A DNA stretch of 7,145 nucleotides from Actinomycetota bacterium. GTDB lineage: Bacteria > Actinomycetota > Actinomycetes > Nanopelagicales > Nanopelagicaceae. This document shows, piece by piece, positions 1 to 6,389 of this stretch. The position numbers and the translations under genes are program-made. Below the pieces are notes generated by a model. That model saw only the letters and a list, made by a program, of their open reading frames with translations. It did not search any database and was not told the origin of the DNA. The stretch spans positions 1 through 7,145 of the forward strand of contig RGYL01000039.1 in the NCBI GenBank assembly GCA_010032085.1, given 5' to 3'. Position 1 is the stretch's first letter. Each line of letters starts with the position of its first letter.

Positions 1-20
1 GAGAGTCTGGCTGAAGTCAT
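1..20 (-). CDS. Possible first codons of the next gene (runs off window)
   Basis: After the hisG stop, 26 bases of untranslated sequence lead to ATG at 20-18, followed by open codons (MTSARL) to the window edge. AAGGGG abuts this ATG with no spacer, which is too close for a normal Shine-Dalgarno, so the true start may lie beyond the window or the ATG may not be used. In many actinobacteria a small PH-domain membrane protein follows hisG, but nothing seen here identifies the product. Confidence 0.2.
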
Positions 21-46
21 CCCCTTATTGAATTGATTGTGAAGAA

Positions 47-904
47 CTAAAGACGGCAAGAATGAATATCTGTGACAAGAATTCCGCGTGCCCCGATCTC
101 CCAGAGTTTATCCATCACCCCGTGAACTTCATTGCGTTTAACCATGGCTCGAACTGCAACCCAATCCTCCTTCTGTAACGGAGATACTGTGGGCGACTCA
201 AGTCCTGGGGTTATGGCGCAAGCTTGCTCTAACGTCTTCTTCTCGATGTCATAGTCCACTAAGACATATTTGCGCGCTATTACCACACCCGATACTCGTC
301 GAATAAGTACATCAAGTGCAGCCGATTGAAATTCCGGCCTAGTCACCAATATGGCTTCGCTAGCAAGAATTGTGGGACCGAAAATCTTTAAGCCCGCTTG
401 TTTGATGGTGTTTCCAGTTGCAACAACATCTACGATCAAGTCGGCCACACCCAACTTAATGGCGCCTTCAACCGCGCCATCAAGGGCAACAATTTCCGCG
501 CTTATGCCTTTGTCGGAAAGAAAGTCACGGACAAGTCCTGGGTAAGCCGTTGCAATTCTTTTTCCTTGAAGGTTATTCTCAGAGACATCACCGTTATTAA
601 GTGCTGAAGCACTTGCGGCAAGGCGAAACTCACTATGTCCAAAATCTAGAGCCAATCTCTCAATGGCACCTTTGGCACTATCGATAAGCAGATCTCTTCC
701 GGTTACTCCAATATCAATCTGACTGGCGGATACATAGGTTGCGATATCGCGCGGGCGAAGATAAAAAAACTCGACATCATTCTGCGAATCAAAAAAGGAA
801 AGCTCACGAGCATCATTTCTTAACCGGTATCCCGCTTCGCGGAAAATGGCAGTAGCATCTTCGGCTAGTGCTCCTTTATTTGGGAGCGCAACGGATAGTG
901 TCAT
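47..904 (-). CDS. hisG: ATP phosphoribosyltransferase, long form with regulatory domain
   Basis: HisG condenses ATP with PRPP to phosphoribosyl-ATP, the first and committed step of histidine synthesis. The 285-residue length and a C-terminal domain (about 210-285) identify the long form, which carries its own ACT-like histidine-sensing domain and does not need HisZ. The catalytic domain begins with VALPNKGAL (5-13). It contains LRPRDI (49-54) and DIGVTGRDLL (64-73). The PRPP-binding signature runs from about 142 to 172, with key pieces DGAVEGAIKLG and DLIVDVVATGNT. The tail SPLQKEDWVAVRAMV (241-255) and the ending ILVTDIHSCRL (275-285) are typical of actinobacteria. The ATG at 904-902 overlaps the hisE TAA by one base, with GGAGG five bases upstream inside hisE. 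Feedback inhibition by histidine is expected from the family. The remaining histidine genes are not in this window. Confidence 0.97.
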   Translation of the reverse strand: MTLSVALPNKGALAEDATAIFREAGYRLRNDARELSFFDSQNDVEFFYLRPRDIATYVSASQIDIGVTGRDLLIDSAKGAIERLALDFGHSEFRLAASASALNNGDVSENNLQGKRIATAYPGLVRDFLSDKGISAEIVALDGAVEGAIKLGVADLIVDVVATGNTIKQAGLKIFGPTILASEAILVTRPEFQSAALDVLIRRVSGVVIARKYVLVDYDIEKKTLEQACAITPGLESPTVSPLQKEDWVAVRAMVKRNEVHGVMDKLWEIGARGILVTDIHSCRL

Positions 905-1176
905 TAGAGCCTCCGATAAATGTCTTCTAGGGTCAATTTCTTATCGAGCATCAAGACTTGAATCCAGTACAAAAGCTGCGAAATCTCTTGCGCAAGGTCA
1001 TTATTGCTTTGAGCTTCTGCGGCCAGCATTACTTCGCCCGCTTCCTCGATAACCTTCTTTGCGATGAAGTGGGTTCCCTTTTCAAGCGCAGCAATCGTGC
1101 CCGAATCTGTATTAGGTGCCGGATCGCTCTCTAATTTGCTATTTAGCTCAGACCATAATGAATCAAAAGTCTTCAA
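904..1176 (-). CDS. hisE: Phosphoribosyl-ATP pyrophosphatase
   Basis: HisE catalyses the second step of histidine synthesis, hydrolysing phosphoribosyl-ATP (the HisG product) to phosphoribosyl-AMP and pyrophosphate. The 90-residue stand-alone protein, not fused to HisI, is the usual actinobacterial form. It is an all-alpha MazG-like fold. KKVIEEAGEV (40-49) supplies the acidic metal-binding cluster and EISQLLYW (63-70) the second helix with its conserved Glu. SGTIAAL (25-31) and VLMLDKKLTLEDIY (74-87) match actinobacterial HisE closely. The start is TTG (1176-1174); no in-frame ATG could replace it without removing the N-terminal KTFDSLW segment shared by the family, and a strong GAGAGGGG site lies seven bases upstream. 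The TAA stop shares its A with the hisG ATG (TAATG), indicating translational coupling of the first two histidine enzymes. Confidence 0.96.
   Translation of the reverse strand: MKTFDSLWSELNSKLESDPAPNTDSGTIAALEKGTHFIAKKVIEEAGEVMLAAEAQSNNDLAQEISQLLYWIQVLMLDKKLTLEDIYRRL
910..914 (-). promoter_or_regulatory. Ribosome binding site of hisG inside hisE
   Basis: A full GGAGG core lies in the last codons of hisE, five bases before the hisG ATG. With the TAATG overlap it confirms the hisG start and points to coupled translation. Confidence 0.6.
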
Positions 1177-1183
1177 GGTATTG

Positions 1184-1191
1184 CCCCTCTC
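1184..1191 (-). promoter_or_regulatory. Strong ribosome binding site for the hisE TTG start
   Basis: GAGAGGGG, purine-rich and close to the anti-Shine-Dalgarno complement, lies seven bases before the TTG at 1176. It sits in the 31-base rpe-hisE gap, the longest in the cluster, and identifies the non-ATG start. I see no convincing -35/-10 pair in this gap. Confidence 0.65.
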
Positions 1192-1207
1192 GGCTTAAGT
1201 GAGGATT

Positions 1208-1870
1208 CTACTTCACAGCATCTGCAAGATGTCGGAGAGTTTCAACTACTCCAGCAGGATTCTCTGACTTAAAAACAGCGGAACCGGCAACAAATGTATC
1301 CGCACCCGCTCTGCGAGCCAATGCGATTGTCTCTTCATTTACTCCGCCATCTACCTCTAGCCAAATATCTCGATAACCCTTCTGGTCAAGATAATTACGT
1401 GCTGCTTCAACCTTCGGAAGCATCTCTTTCATAAATGATTGACCACCGAACCCCGGTTCTACTGTCATAATCAAAATCATGTCGCACTCTTGAATCAATT
1501 CTTCAATTGCACCGAATGGGGTATTTGGCTTTACCGCTAGAGCGGCTCTTTTTCCGAAACTACGAATTCGCTTGAGCGTGGCCAGTGGATTTGTGCAAGC
1601 CTCAAAGTGAATCGTGATACTCAGCGCCTCGGTTTTTGCGTAAGGTATCGCTTCGTTATCTGCGTCGGCAATCATTAGATGGACATCCACCGGTAACTTG
1701 GATGCGGAAATGATTGCACTGGCCTTAGCGAAATCAAAGGTAAAATTTGGTACGAACTTCCCATCCATAACATCTAAATGGAGCAGATCGCTCACCTCTG
1801 AAATCTTTAGAATCTCCCCTGGTAAATCATCGAAATTCGCATTGAGAATGCTAGGACAGATTCGAATCAT
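1208..1870 (-). CDS. rpe: Ribulose-phosphate 3-epimerase
   Basis: Rpe interconverts ribulose 5-phosphate and xylulose 5-phosphate in the pentose phosphate pathway; it is a cytoplasmic TIM-barrel metalloenzyme. The 220-residue length is normal. Family motifs appear in order: PSILNANF (6-13, usually SILSADF), HLDVMDGKFVPN (31-42), DVHLM (62-66), MTVEPGFGGQ (135-144), DGG (174-176) and AGS (195-197). Metal ligands are predicted as His31, Asp33, His64 and Asp174, with Asp33 and Asp174 also acting as the acid-base pair; Met35, Met66 and Met135 line the site. The ATG at 1870-1868 has AGGG seven bases upstream and follows the rsmB TGA by 17 bases. Placement directly after rsmB is typical of actinobacteria. 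In many of them riboflavin genes come next, but here hisE follows immediately. Confidence 0.97.
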   Translation of the reverse strand: MIRICPSILNANFDDLPGEILKISEVSDLLHLDVMDGKFVPNFTFDFAKASAIISASKLPVDVHLMIADADNEAIPYAKTEALSITIHFEACTNPLATLKRIRSFGKRAALAVKPNTPFGAIEELIQECDMILIMTVEPGFGGQSFMKEMLPKVEAARNYLDQKGYRDIWLEVDGGVNEETIALARRAGADTFVAGSAVFKSENPAGVVETLRHLADAVK

Positions 1871-1887
1871 GTTTGAACCCTATCTTC

Positions 1888-3162
1888 TCAACTCTTCCGC
1901 TTCAGCAGCGAAAGGAACATGCAATCCGTGCCATCTTTAAAAGTCCAGAGTTGCAGATCTCCATCAGGGTCCGCTCCAGAACCAACTGATATCCTCTCAA
2001 AGTTCTTATGCTGTTTAAGGAAATCCGACACCTGCAATTTCGTCTCTGCAAGATGTGGTGAACACGTCGCATAACCGAGAATTCCATTAACGTGCAATTT
2101 CGCCGCTGCGCTATCGAGCAATTCGCTTTGCAATGCCAGAAGAGATCGCAAATCAGTGGCTTTACGTCGCCAGCGAACCTCTGGCCGACGGCGGAGCGCG
2201 CCTATCCCGGTACAGGGAGCGTCGATAAGGATCCGATCAAAAGTGCCAATCTCATCAGGAATATTGCGACCATCGAAAGAAGTAACTTTCGCCCTTCGTA
2301 CAACTTGTTCAACCAGTCTCACTCGCTCTTTTCCTGGTTCGTTAGCGATAAATTCCCCGTCACTAATTAGTGAATCCAGATAGGCAGCCTTTCCCCCGGG
2401 CCCTGCGCATAAATCCAGCCAGCGGAGTTTGGGTTGATAAGTTTCGTAAAACCTCTCTACCACAATCTGGGAACCAAGATCTTGAACGCCGGCGCGTCGC
2501 TCCCGTACCGCGGCAATTTCGCCCGGGGATCCTTTAAATGTGAAAGCCCTAACACTTCCGGGAATTTGTTCAGCTCCTGCTTCTTGCATCTCTTCAGTTG
2601 ATGCTCGACCCGGCCACGGTATCAAAGTCGGGTTTGCGATCACATTATCAGCCTCTAATTGCGCAATAACTAATTCTTCGTTACCTAAAGCATCTCTAAG
2701 TGCGTTGATGATCCAAGTCGGATGTGAATACTTATCCTCCAATTCCGAAGGATTATGGTCAGGATGCTCCGATACTCTACGCATAACCGCGTTCACAAGG
2801 GATGCGGCACTCTTTCCGCAGACAATCTTGGCCAAATCCACGGTCTCATTTACGGCAGCGTGCGCGGGCATTCGCATGATGAGAATTTGGTAGACACCTA
2901 ATCTCAAAGTCGTTAAAACTTTAAGGTCTAAATCTTCAATTTTTCGATCTAAGTGAATTCTGATTGCGCTGTCGCAAAAGCCACGCATACGCAGAGTTCC
3001 GTAGACAAGTTCGGTGACTAAACCCTTATCCCGCTTGTCATATCCGCTCTCATTTAAAGCTTTAGGAAGAACGATATTGCTATATAGATTCAAATATTCA
3101 ACATCAAAAAGAAGCTCCCAAGCCAGTTGTCGAGGAGGTTTTAGAAATGACCTACTACTCAA
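1888..3162 (-). CDS. rsmB: 16S rRNA (cytosine-967-C5)-methyltransferase RsmB
   Basis: RsmB (Sun/Fmu) uses S-adenosylmethionine to methylate C967 of 16S rRNA. From the TTG at 3162 the product is 424 residues, close to the family's usual 430-460. An N-terminal NusB-like RNA-binding domain spans about 8-130 (PPRQLAWELLFDVE; ELVYGTLRMR). HPTWII (147-152) marks the linker into the catalytic half, followed by VQDLGSQ (226-232). SAM-binding motif I is LDLCAGPGGK (249-258). Motif IV is DAPCTGIG with Cys317, and motif VI is ATCS with Cys367; by analogy with E. coli RsmB, Cys367 is the nucleophile and Cys317 helps release product. The start is uncertain. GTG at 3204 and GTG at 3183 are in frame but lie deeper inside fmt with poorly spaced Shine-Dalgarno matches, whereas TTG 3162 has GTGGG seven bases upstream and overlaps fmt by only eight bases. 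Function is secure; the exact N-terminus is not. Confidence 0.94.
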   Translation of the reverse strand: MSSRSFLKPPRQLAWELLFDVEYLNLYSNIVLPKALNESGYDKRDKGLVTELVYGTLRMRGFCDSAIRIHLDRKIEDLDLKVLTTLRLGVYQILIMRMPAHAAVNETVDLAKIVCGKSAASLVNAVMRRVSEHPDHNPSELEDKYSHPTWIINALRDALGNEELVIAQLEADNVIANPTLIPWPGRASTEEMQEAGAEQIPGSVRAFTFKGSPGEIAAVRERRAGVQDLGSQIVVERFYETYQPKLRWLDLCAGPGGKAAYLDSLISDGEFIANEPGKERVRLVEQVVRRAKVTSFDGRNIPDEIGTFDRILIDAPCTGIGALRRRPEVRWRRKATDLRSLLALQSELLDSAAAKLHVNGILGYATCSPHLAETKLQVSDFLKQHKNFERISVGSGADPDGDLQLWTFKDGTDCMFLSLLKRKS

Positions 3163-4054
3163 AGAAATCGCCCACTTGCACACGCGATCCGCGGGTCCAC
3201 TCACTTCCTGTCATCAAGCGCTTTCCCGCCTCTTGCACCTTGGTGATCTCTAAAGCTCCGCCAAGAAACCCGATAACTAAAGGGGAAAGTGAGATTACTT
3301 CGCCGGGTTTGCTTACAAGCCCTTCATAAGGTTTAGCGTCAATTATTTTTATTCGTTTCCCTTGATATTCACACCAAGACCCCGGTCGCGGTGAAAACGC
3401 CCTTATTCTCCGTAAAAGCAGGTGACTTTCAAGCTCAAAATTCAATCTCAATTCATCAGAGCTGATTTTTGGGGCAAATGATGGTTCTCCAGATTGTGGC
3501 TGGGCAGCGCTGCCTCCTTCAATCATAGAGAGAGTACTAAGTACCTCCTCGCTACCTATCTTCGCGAATACCTCCAATAACTCACCATTCGTTCCGCTAT
3601 CGCACGGAATCTCACGGGCGCGATAAATGGGACCGGTATCCATCCCGGCATCGAGTTGAAATACACAAACGCCTGATTTGCTCTCTCCGGCAAGTATTGC
3701 TCGCGCCAGGGGCGCCGCTCCCCTAAATTTTGGAAGTAACGAGAAGTGAAGATTAATCCATCCGTACTTGGGTATGGTGAGTGAATTCGGTTTTACTAGC
3801 AAGCCAAATGAAATTGCTATAACGATATCTGGTTTCAGCTGAGTTAGTGCGTTGTAGAGATCGTCGTGCCCCGAAACTCTAACTATTTTCTCTGAAGCTA
3901 AAGAGAGAGTTAGTTCACTCTCTTGAATTTTTTGGCCCCGTCCTGAGCGCTCCTCGCTCTTTGTAATTAAAGCAAGGAACTCATGCTCACTTTGTTTCAG
4001 CGCAATATATGTCGGTAGCGCCAGCAGAGAAGTTGACGCTAGAACGACCTTCAA
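3155..4054 (-). CDS. fmt: Methionyl-tRNA formyltransferase
   Basis: Fmt transfers a formyl group from 10-formyl-tetrahydrofolate to Met-tRNA(fMet) for translation initiation. I place the start at TTG 4054-4052, giving 299 residues (family about 310). Homology begins exactly there (MKVVLAS, like the family's MRIVFAG), and AAAGGT lies seven bases upstream. The frame can be read back to an ATG at 4129, but those 25 extra codons lie inside def and match nothing in Fmt. The formyl-transfer core is clear: NLHFSLLPKFRGAAP at 101-115 and LDAGMDTG at 134-141, giving the catalytic trio Asn101, His103 and Asp139. The RSGRGQK loop (36-42) matches the family's RPAGRGKK element. The C-terminal tRNA-binding domain covers about 195-299 (RAFSPRPGSW at 218-227). 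The N-terminal loop reads ASTSLL where most members have AGTPEF. The TAG stop lies inside the start of rsmB. Confidence 0.95.
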   Translation of the reverse strand: MKVVLASTSLLALPTYIALKQSEHEFLALITKSEERSGRGQKIQESELTLSLASEKIVRVSGHDDLYNALTQLKPDIVIAISFGLLVKPNSLTIPKYGWINLHFSLLPKFRGAAPLARAILAGESKSGVCVFQLDAGMDTGPIYRAREIPCDSGTNGELLEVFAKIGSEEVLSTLSMIEGGSAAQPQSGEPSFAPKISSDELRLNFELESHLLLRRIRAFSPRPGSWCEYQGKRIKIIDAKPYEGLVSKPGEVISLSPLVIGFLGGALEITKVQEAGKRLMTGSEWTRGSRVQVGDFFE

Positions 4055-4055
4055 A

Positions 4056-4616
4056 TCAAATACCTTTACCGAAAGTCTGGTGCGGAGATATTCGAATATC
4101 AGGCGCGCTTCCTGACGAAGCTGCCTCAAGAAACCAGTCCGAAGAGCGAATCTCTTTCATCGCTTGCTTTCGAACGTCTTGCGCAAGTCGATCGATGAAG
4201 AGAACGCCGTTTAGATGATCGGTCTCGTGTTGCAGAGCGCGAGCGAGAAAAGCTGTACCTTCAACAACAATCGGCTCGCCATACATATTGAAGCCTTTTG
4301 CTACCGCTCGCATCGCCCTGGGAGTGTCATAGCGAAGTTCTGGAAACGACAGGCAGCCCTCTTCTCCATCTTGCATCTCTTCACTCAGATCAAGTGAAGG
4401 ATTCACTAAGTGTCCTAGCGCCTCATCAACATCCCAGACGAAAACTCGAAGTGGGACACCAATCTGGGGTGCGGCCAAACCTGCCCCCGGAGCATCCAGC
4501 ATCGTTTCAGTTAAATCCGTAACAAGTTGACGGAGTTCCTTATCAAAATCAATAACTTCGCTCGCCGGAGTGGTTAGTACCGGGTCACCAAAGTATCTGA
4601 TGGGCTGGATTGGCAT
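4056..4616 (-). CDS. def: Peptide deformylase
   Basis: Peptide deformylase is a metal hydrolase that removes the N-formyl group from new proteins at the ribosome, undoing the modification made by Fmt, encoded just downstream. All three family motifs are intact in the 186-residue protein: GAGLAAPQIG (44-53), EGCLS (86-90) and QHETDHLNG (129-137). Cys88, His130 and His134 are the expected metal ligands, and Glu131 is the expected catalytic base. The C-terminal tail beyond residue 150, ending in a SPHQTFGKG segment, resembles other actinobacterial deformylases. The ATG at 4616-4614 follows priA by 13 bases. Its Shine-Dalgarno is weak (only GGA close to the ATG), so coupling to priA translation is plausible. 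The TGA stop is separated by a single base from the fmt start, a classic def-fmt pairing. Confidence 0.97.
   Translation of the reverse strand: MPIQPIRYFGDPVLTTPASEVIDFDKELRQLVTDLTETMLDAPGAGLAAPQIGVPLRVFVWDVDEALGHLVNPSLDLSEEMQDGEEGCLSFPELRYDTPRAMRAVAKGFNMYGEPIVVEGTAFLARALQHETDHLNGVLFIDRLAQDVRKQAMKEIRSSDWFLEAASSGSAPDIRISPHQTFGKGI
4062..4067 (-). promoter_or_regulatory. Ribosome binding site that decides the fmt TTG start
   Basis: AAAGGT lies within the last codons of def, seven bases before the TTG at 4054-4052, with the def TGA between them. This spacing supports the TTG over the upstream in-frame ATG at 4129. A ribosome terminating on def would sit almost on the fmt start, favouring coupled synthesis of the two enzymes. 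Confidence 0.6.
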
Positions 4617-4629
4617 GATCCAATTCTAC

Positions 4630-6384
4630 CTAGATATCGTGCGGATCGATCTCTAATTCAAGATAGCTCTTACTAGAAGCCGCACGATATTTTGAAAGGG
4701 AGTGCAACGCACTTATAACCTCTTGTGAATTTCCTACTTCTGCCCGAATAATCAACTCACCACTCTTAGAAATCTTCGAAATCTCTACCCCCGGAAATTC
4801 AGCAGTGATTTTTTCGGCGAGAGTAGAGAGCCCATCACCTTTGACCTGAATTACTCGGTAATAAGGTGGAAGTTTCGTCTCCTTCCGTTCGCGAAGTAAC
4901 GAGCTCGTAAATCTATATGGGTTCGCGGCGATTAAAGCTTGTGAAATCCGATTGCTTATTGGTAGTGAACTATAAACAGAGGCATCCTCCGTGGTGAGCG
5001 CTACAAGACGTAACCAATGATTTGCGAGTAGCTCTTCACTGCGTAAGGTAGGTCGATTCATTCGCGAAACACCATCAAGCAGTACTAGCCCCTCGTATCT
5101 CACCATCCGAGGCTCCACACCAGGCGTTGAAACGACAATCGAGTTGGGGGCAAAAGTCGAGATGTCTTTCTCTGCTGTCGAAATATAAATAGGAATGTTA
5201 GGAAAACTCTTACTGAACTCCTCCTTAACTCGCTCGATACCTTTTGCCAATGCGATGAATTCAATGCCGTTACATTCTCGACATCGAAGTTGGGCATTCG
5301 TGTTTCCACAGATTGTGCAGAGAATCTCTCTCTGTGATTTCATTTTTAGGGGGAAACCACACTCGCACTTTGGCCTGGTATTGCATTTCTTGCAAGCGAA
5401 GGAATTTATGTAGCTTTTACTAGCTACCGAGACTAAGACTGAGCCTTTTTCAATCCCGGCGCGAATTGTGCGGTGGTATGAATCTGGCGCATTAGTAAAT
5501 CTTCTTCGCTTCAGAAATTGCTTTCCAACCTTGCCGCCTTCCAAATAGTTACTGTCGATCAGGCGAGCGACTTCCGATGATGGCGACCCTGATATGAACG
5601 TGATGGGAAGTGATTCAAGTTTCGTCCTCATAAGCGCTACATCGCGCAAGTTCCAATATGGAGAACGCCTCTCCCAATAGTGCTCTGAGCCCTCATCGAA
5701 AATGACTAATCCAGCAATATCGAGAGCCTGAGTAAAGATCATGCCTCTCGTACCGACAATTACCCGACCAAGACGTTCCTTCACGGAGAGCATCTGCCAC
5801 TTTTCGTAGGCGATGGCTCGCTCCCCGATTAATCTTGAAAGGACTTCCATTAGATCGACAGATTCTCGGAGACTCGGCGTGAAAAGCAGAAAGGAGCCGG
5901 CACTTCGCTTAATCCTTTCAGCTAATTCTGGAATGGTTTTGGAGGACTCGGGAAGAAAAACCCTACGAAGATTTGGTTGGGAAGGACCTGGTTCATGAAC
6001 TGACACTTCTTTTTCTTTCTCAAAAAACTTAAGAATCTTCATTACTGATGTGGCATAGCGCTTAGCAACCTCGGTTGCTAGCTTGATTGAACTTTCGGAG
6101 TAAGCGGAGGGTTTCAGTATCTTTGAAATCGGCTTGAGGATGCCCTGATCGTTTGCTCTGACATCTATCACTACCCCATCAATATCAACACGATTAAATG
6201 GGATTCTTACGATTGAACCGACAGTGAGGCTTGATTCAAGTTTTTCGGGGACTCCATATGTAAAACTTTGATCTAGGTGAGTCAGCTCATGATCAATTAG
6301 TACATCTGCAACAGTGGCAAAGGTCCCACTTCTCGCAGTACGGCGCGCCTTCTCCCTCTTGAGCGAGAGCGGTTTGGCCGCCAT
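4630..6384 (-). CDS. priA: Probable replication restart protein PriA, ATPase-deficient actinobacterial type
   Basis: This is a PriA (primosomal protein N') homologue of 584 residues; PriA recognises stalled forks and starts reloading of the replicative helicase. Residues about 22-95 (VADVLIDHELTHLDQSFTYG) match the N-terminal 3'-end-binding domain. The helicase core is degenerate. No Walker A GxxGSGKT is present before residue 165, and the DEEH box is replaced by DEGS at 230-233, although GTR (211-213) and SGSPSSE (265-271) still align with the fold. The zinc domain is intact: Cys331, 334, 340, 342, 356, 359, 368 and 371, enough for two zinc ions. The segment STPGVEP (419-425) and the RP.LR.EE block (444-451) resemble other actinobacterial PriA proteins. 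The C-terminal domain starts near LPPYYR (505-510). Loss of the ATPase motifs is typical of this phylum, so I read it as a functional non-helicase PriA and not a pseudogene. The ATG start is backed by an AAAGGGA ribosome site eight bases upstream. Confidence 0.93.
   Translation of the reverse strand: MAAKPLSLKREKARRTARSGTFATVADVLIDHELTHLDQSFTYGVPEKLESSLTVGSIVRIPFNRVDIDGVVIDVRANDQGILKPISKILKPSAYSESSIKLATEVAKRYATSVMKILKFFEKEKEVSVHEPGPSQPNLRRVFLPESSKTIPELAERIKRSAGSFLLFTPSLRESVDLMEVLSRLIGERAIAYEKWQMLSVKERLGRVIVGTRGMIFTQALDIAGLVIFDEGSEHYWERRSPYWNLRDVALMRTKLESLPITFISGSPSSEVARLIDSNYLEGGKVGKQFLKRRRFTNAPDSYHRTIRAGIEKGSVLVSVASKSYINSFACKKCNTRPKCECGFPLKMKSQREILCTICGNTNAQLRCRECNGIEFIALAKGIERVKEEFSKSFPNIPIYISTAEKDISTFAPNSIVVSTPGVEPRMVRYEGLVLLDGVSRMNRPTLRSEELLANHWLRLVALTTEDASVYSSLPISNRISQALIAANPYRFTSSLLRERKETKLPPYYRVIQVKGDGLSTLAEKITAEFPGVEISKISKSGELIIRAEVGNSQEVISALHSLSKYRAASSKSYLELEIDPHDI
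6063..6080. repeat. Perfect 8-bp inverted repeat inside priA
   Basis: On the minus strand the sequence reads TAGCAACC-GA-GGTTGCTA. The two eight-base arms are exactly complementary with two bases between them, so RNA could form a seven-pair stem closed by a CGAG loop. It falls within codons of the N-terminal part of priA (LATEVAK region). One such structure in 7 kb can occur by chance, and no U-tract follows, so it is not a rho-independent terminator. Confidence 0.35.
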
Positions 6385-6389
6385 GGGAA

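Noticed and set aside
1177..1207. Promoter or attenuator before hisE
   Set aside because: The 31-base gap has a strong ribosome site but no convincing -35/-10 pair, His-codon leader peptide or terminator stem.
2540..2893. Plus-strand open frame of 117 codons
   Set aside because: It lies fully antisense to rsmB, resembles no protein family I recognise, and looks like a shadow of the coding strand.
4899..4908. Ten-base palindrome ACGAGCTCGT in priA
   Set aside because: A single palindrome of this length inside a coding region is expected by chance; it has no partner copies or flanking signals.
4630..6384. priA as a decaying pseudogene
   Set aside because: The frame is intact, all zinc cysteines are kept, and the missing ATPase motifs are a known property of actinobacterial PriA.
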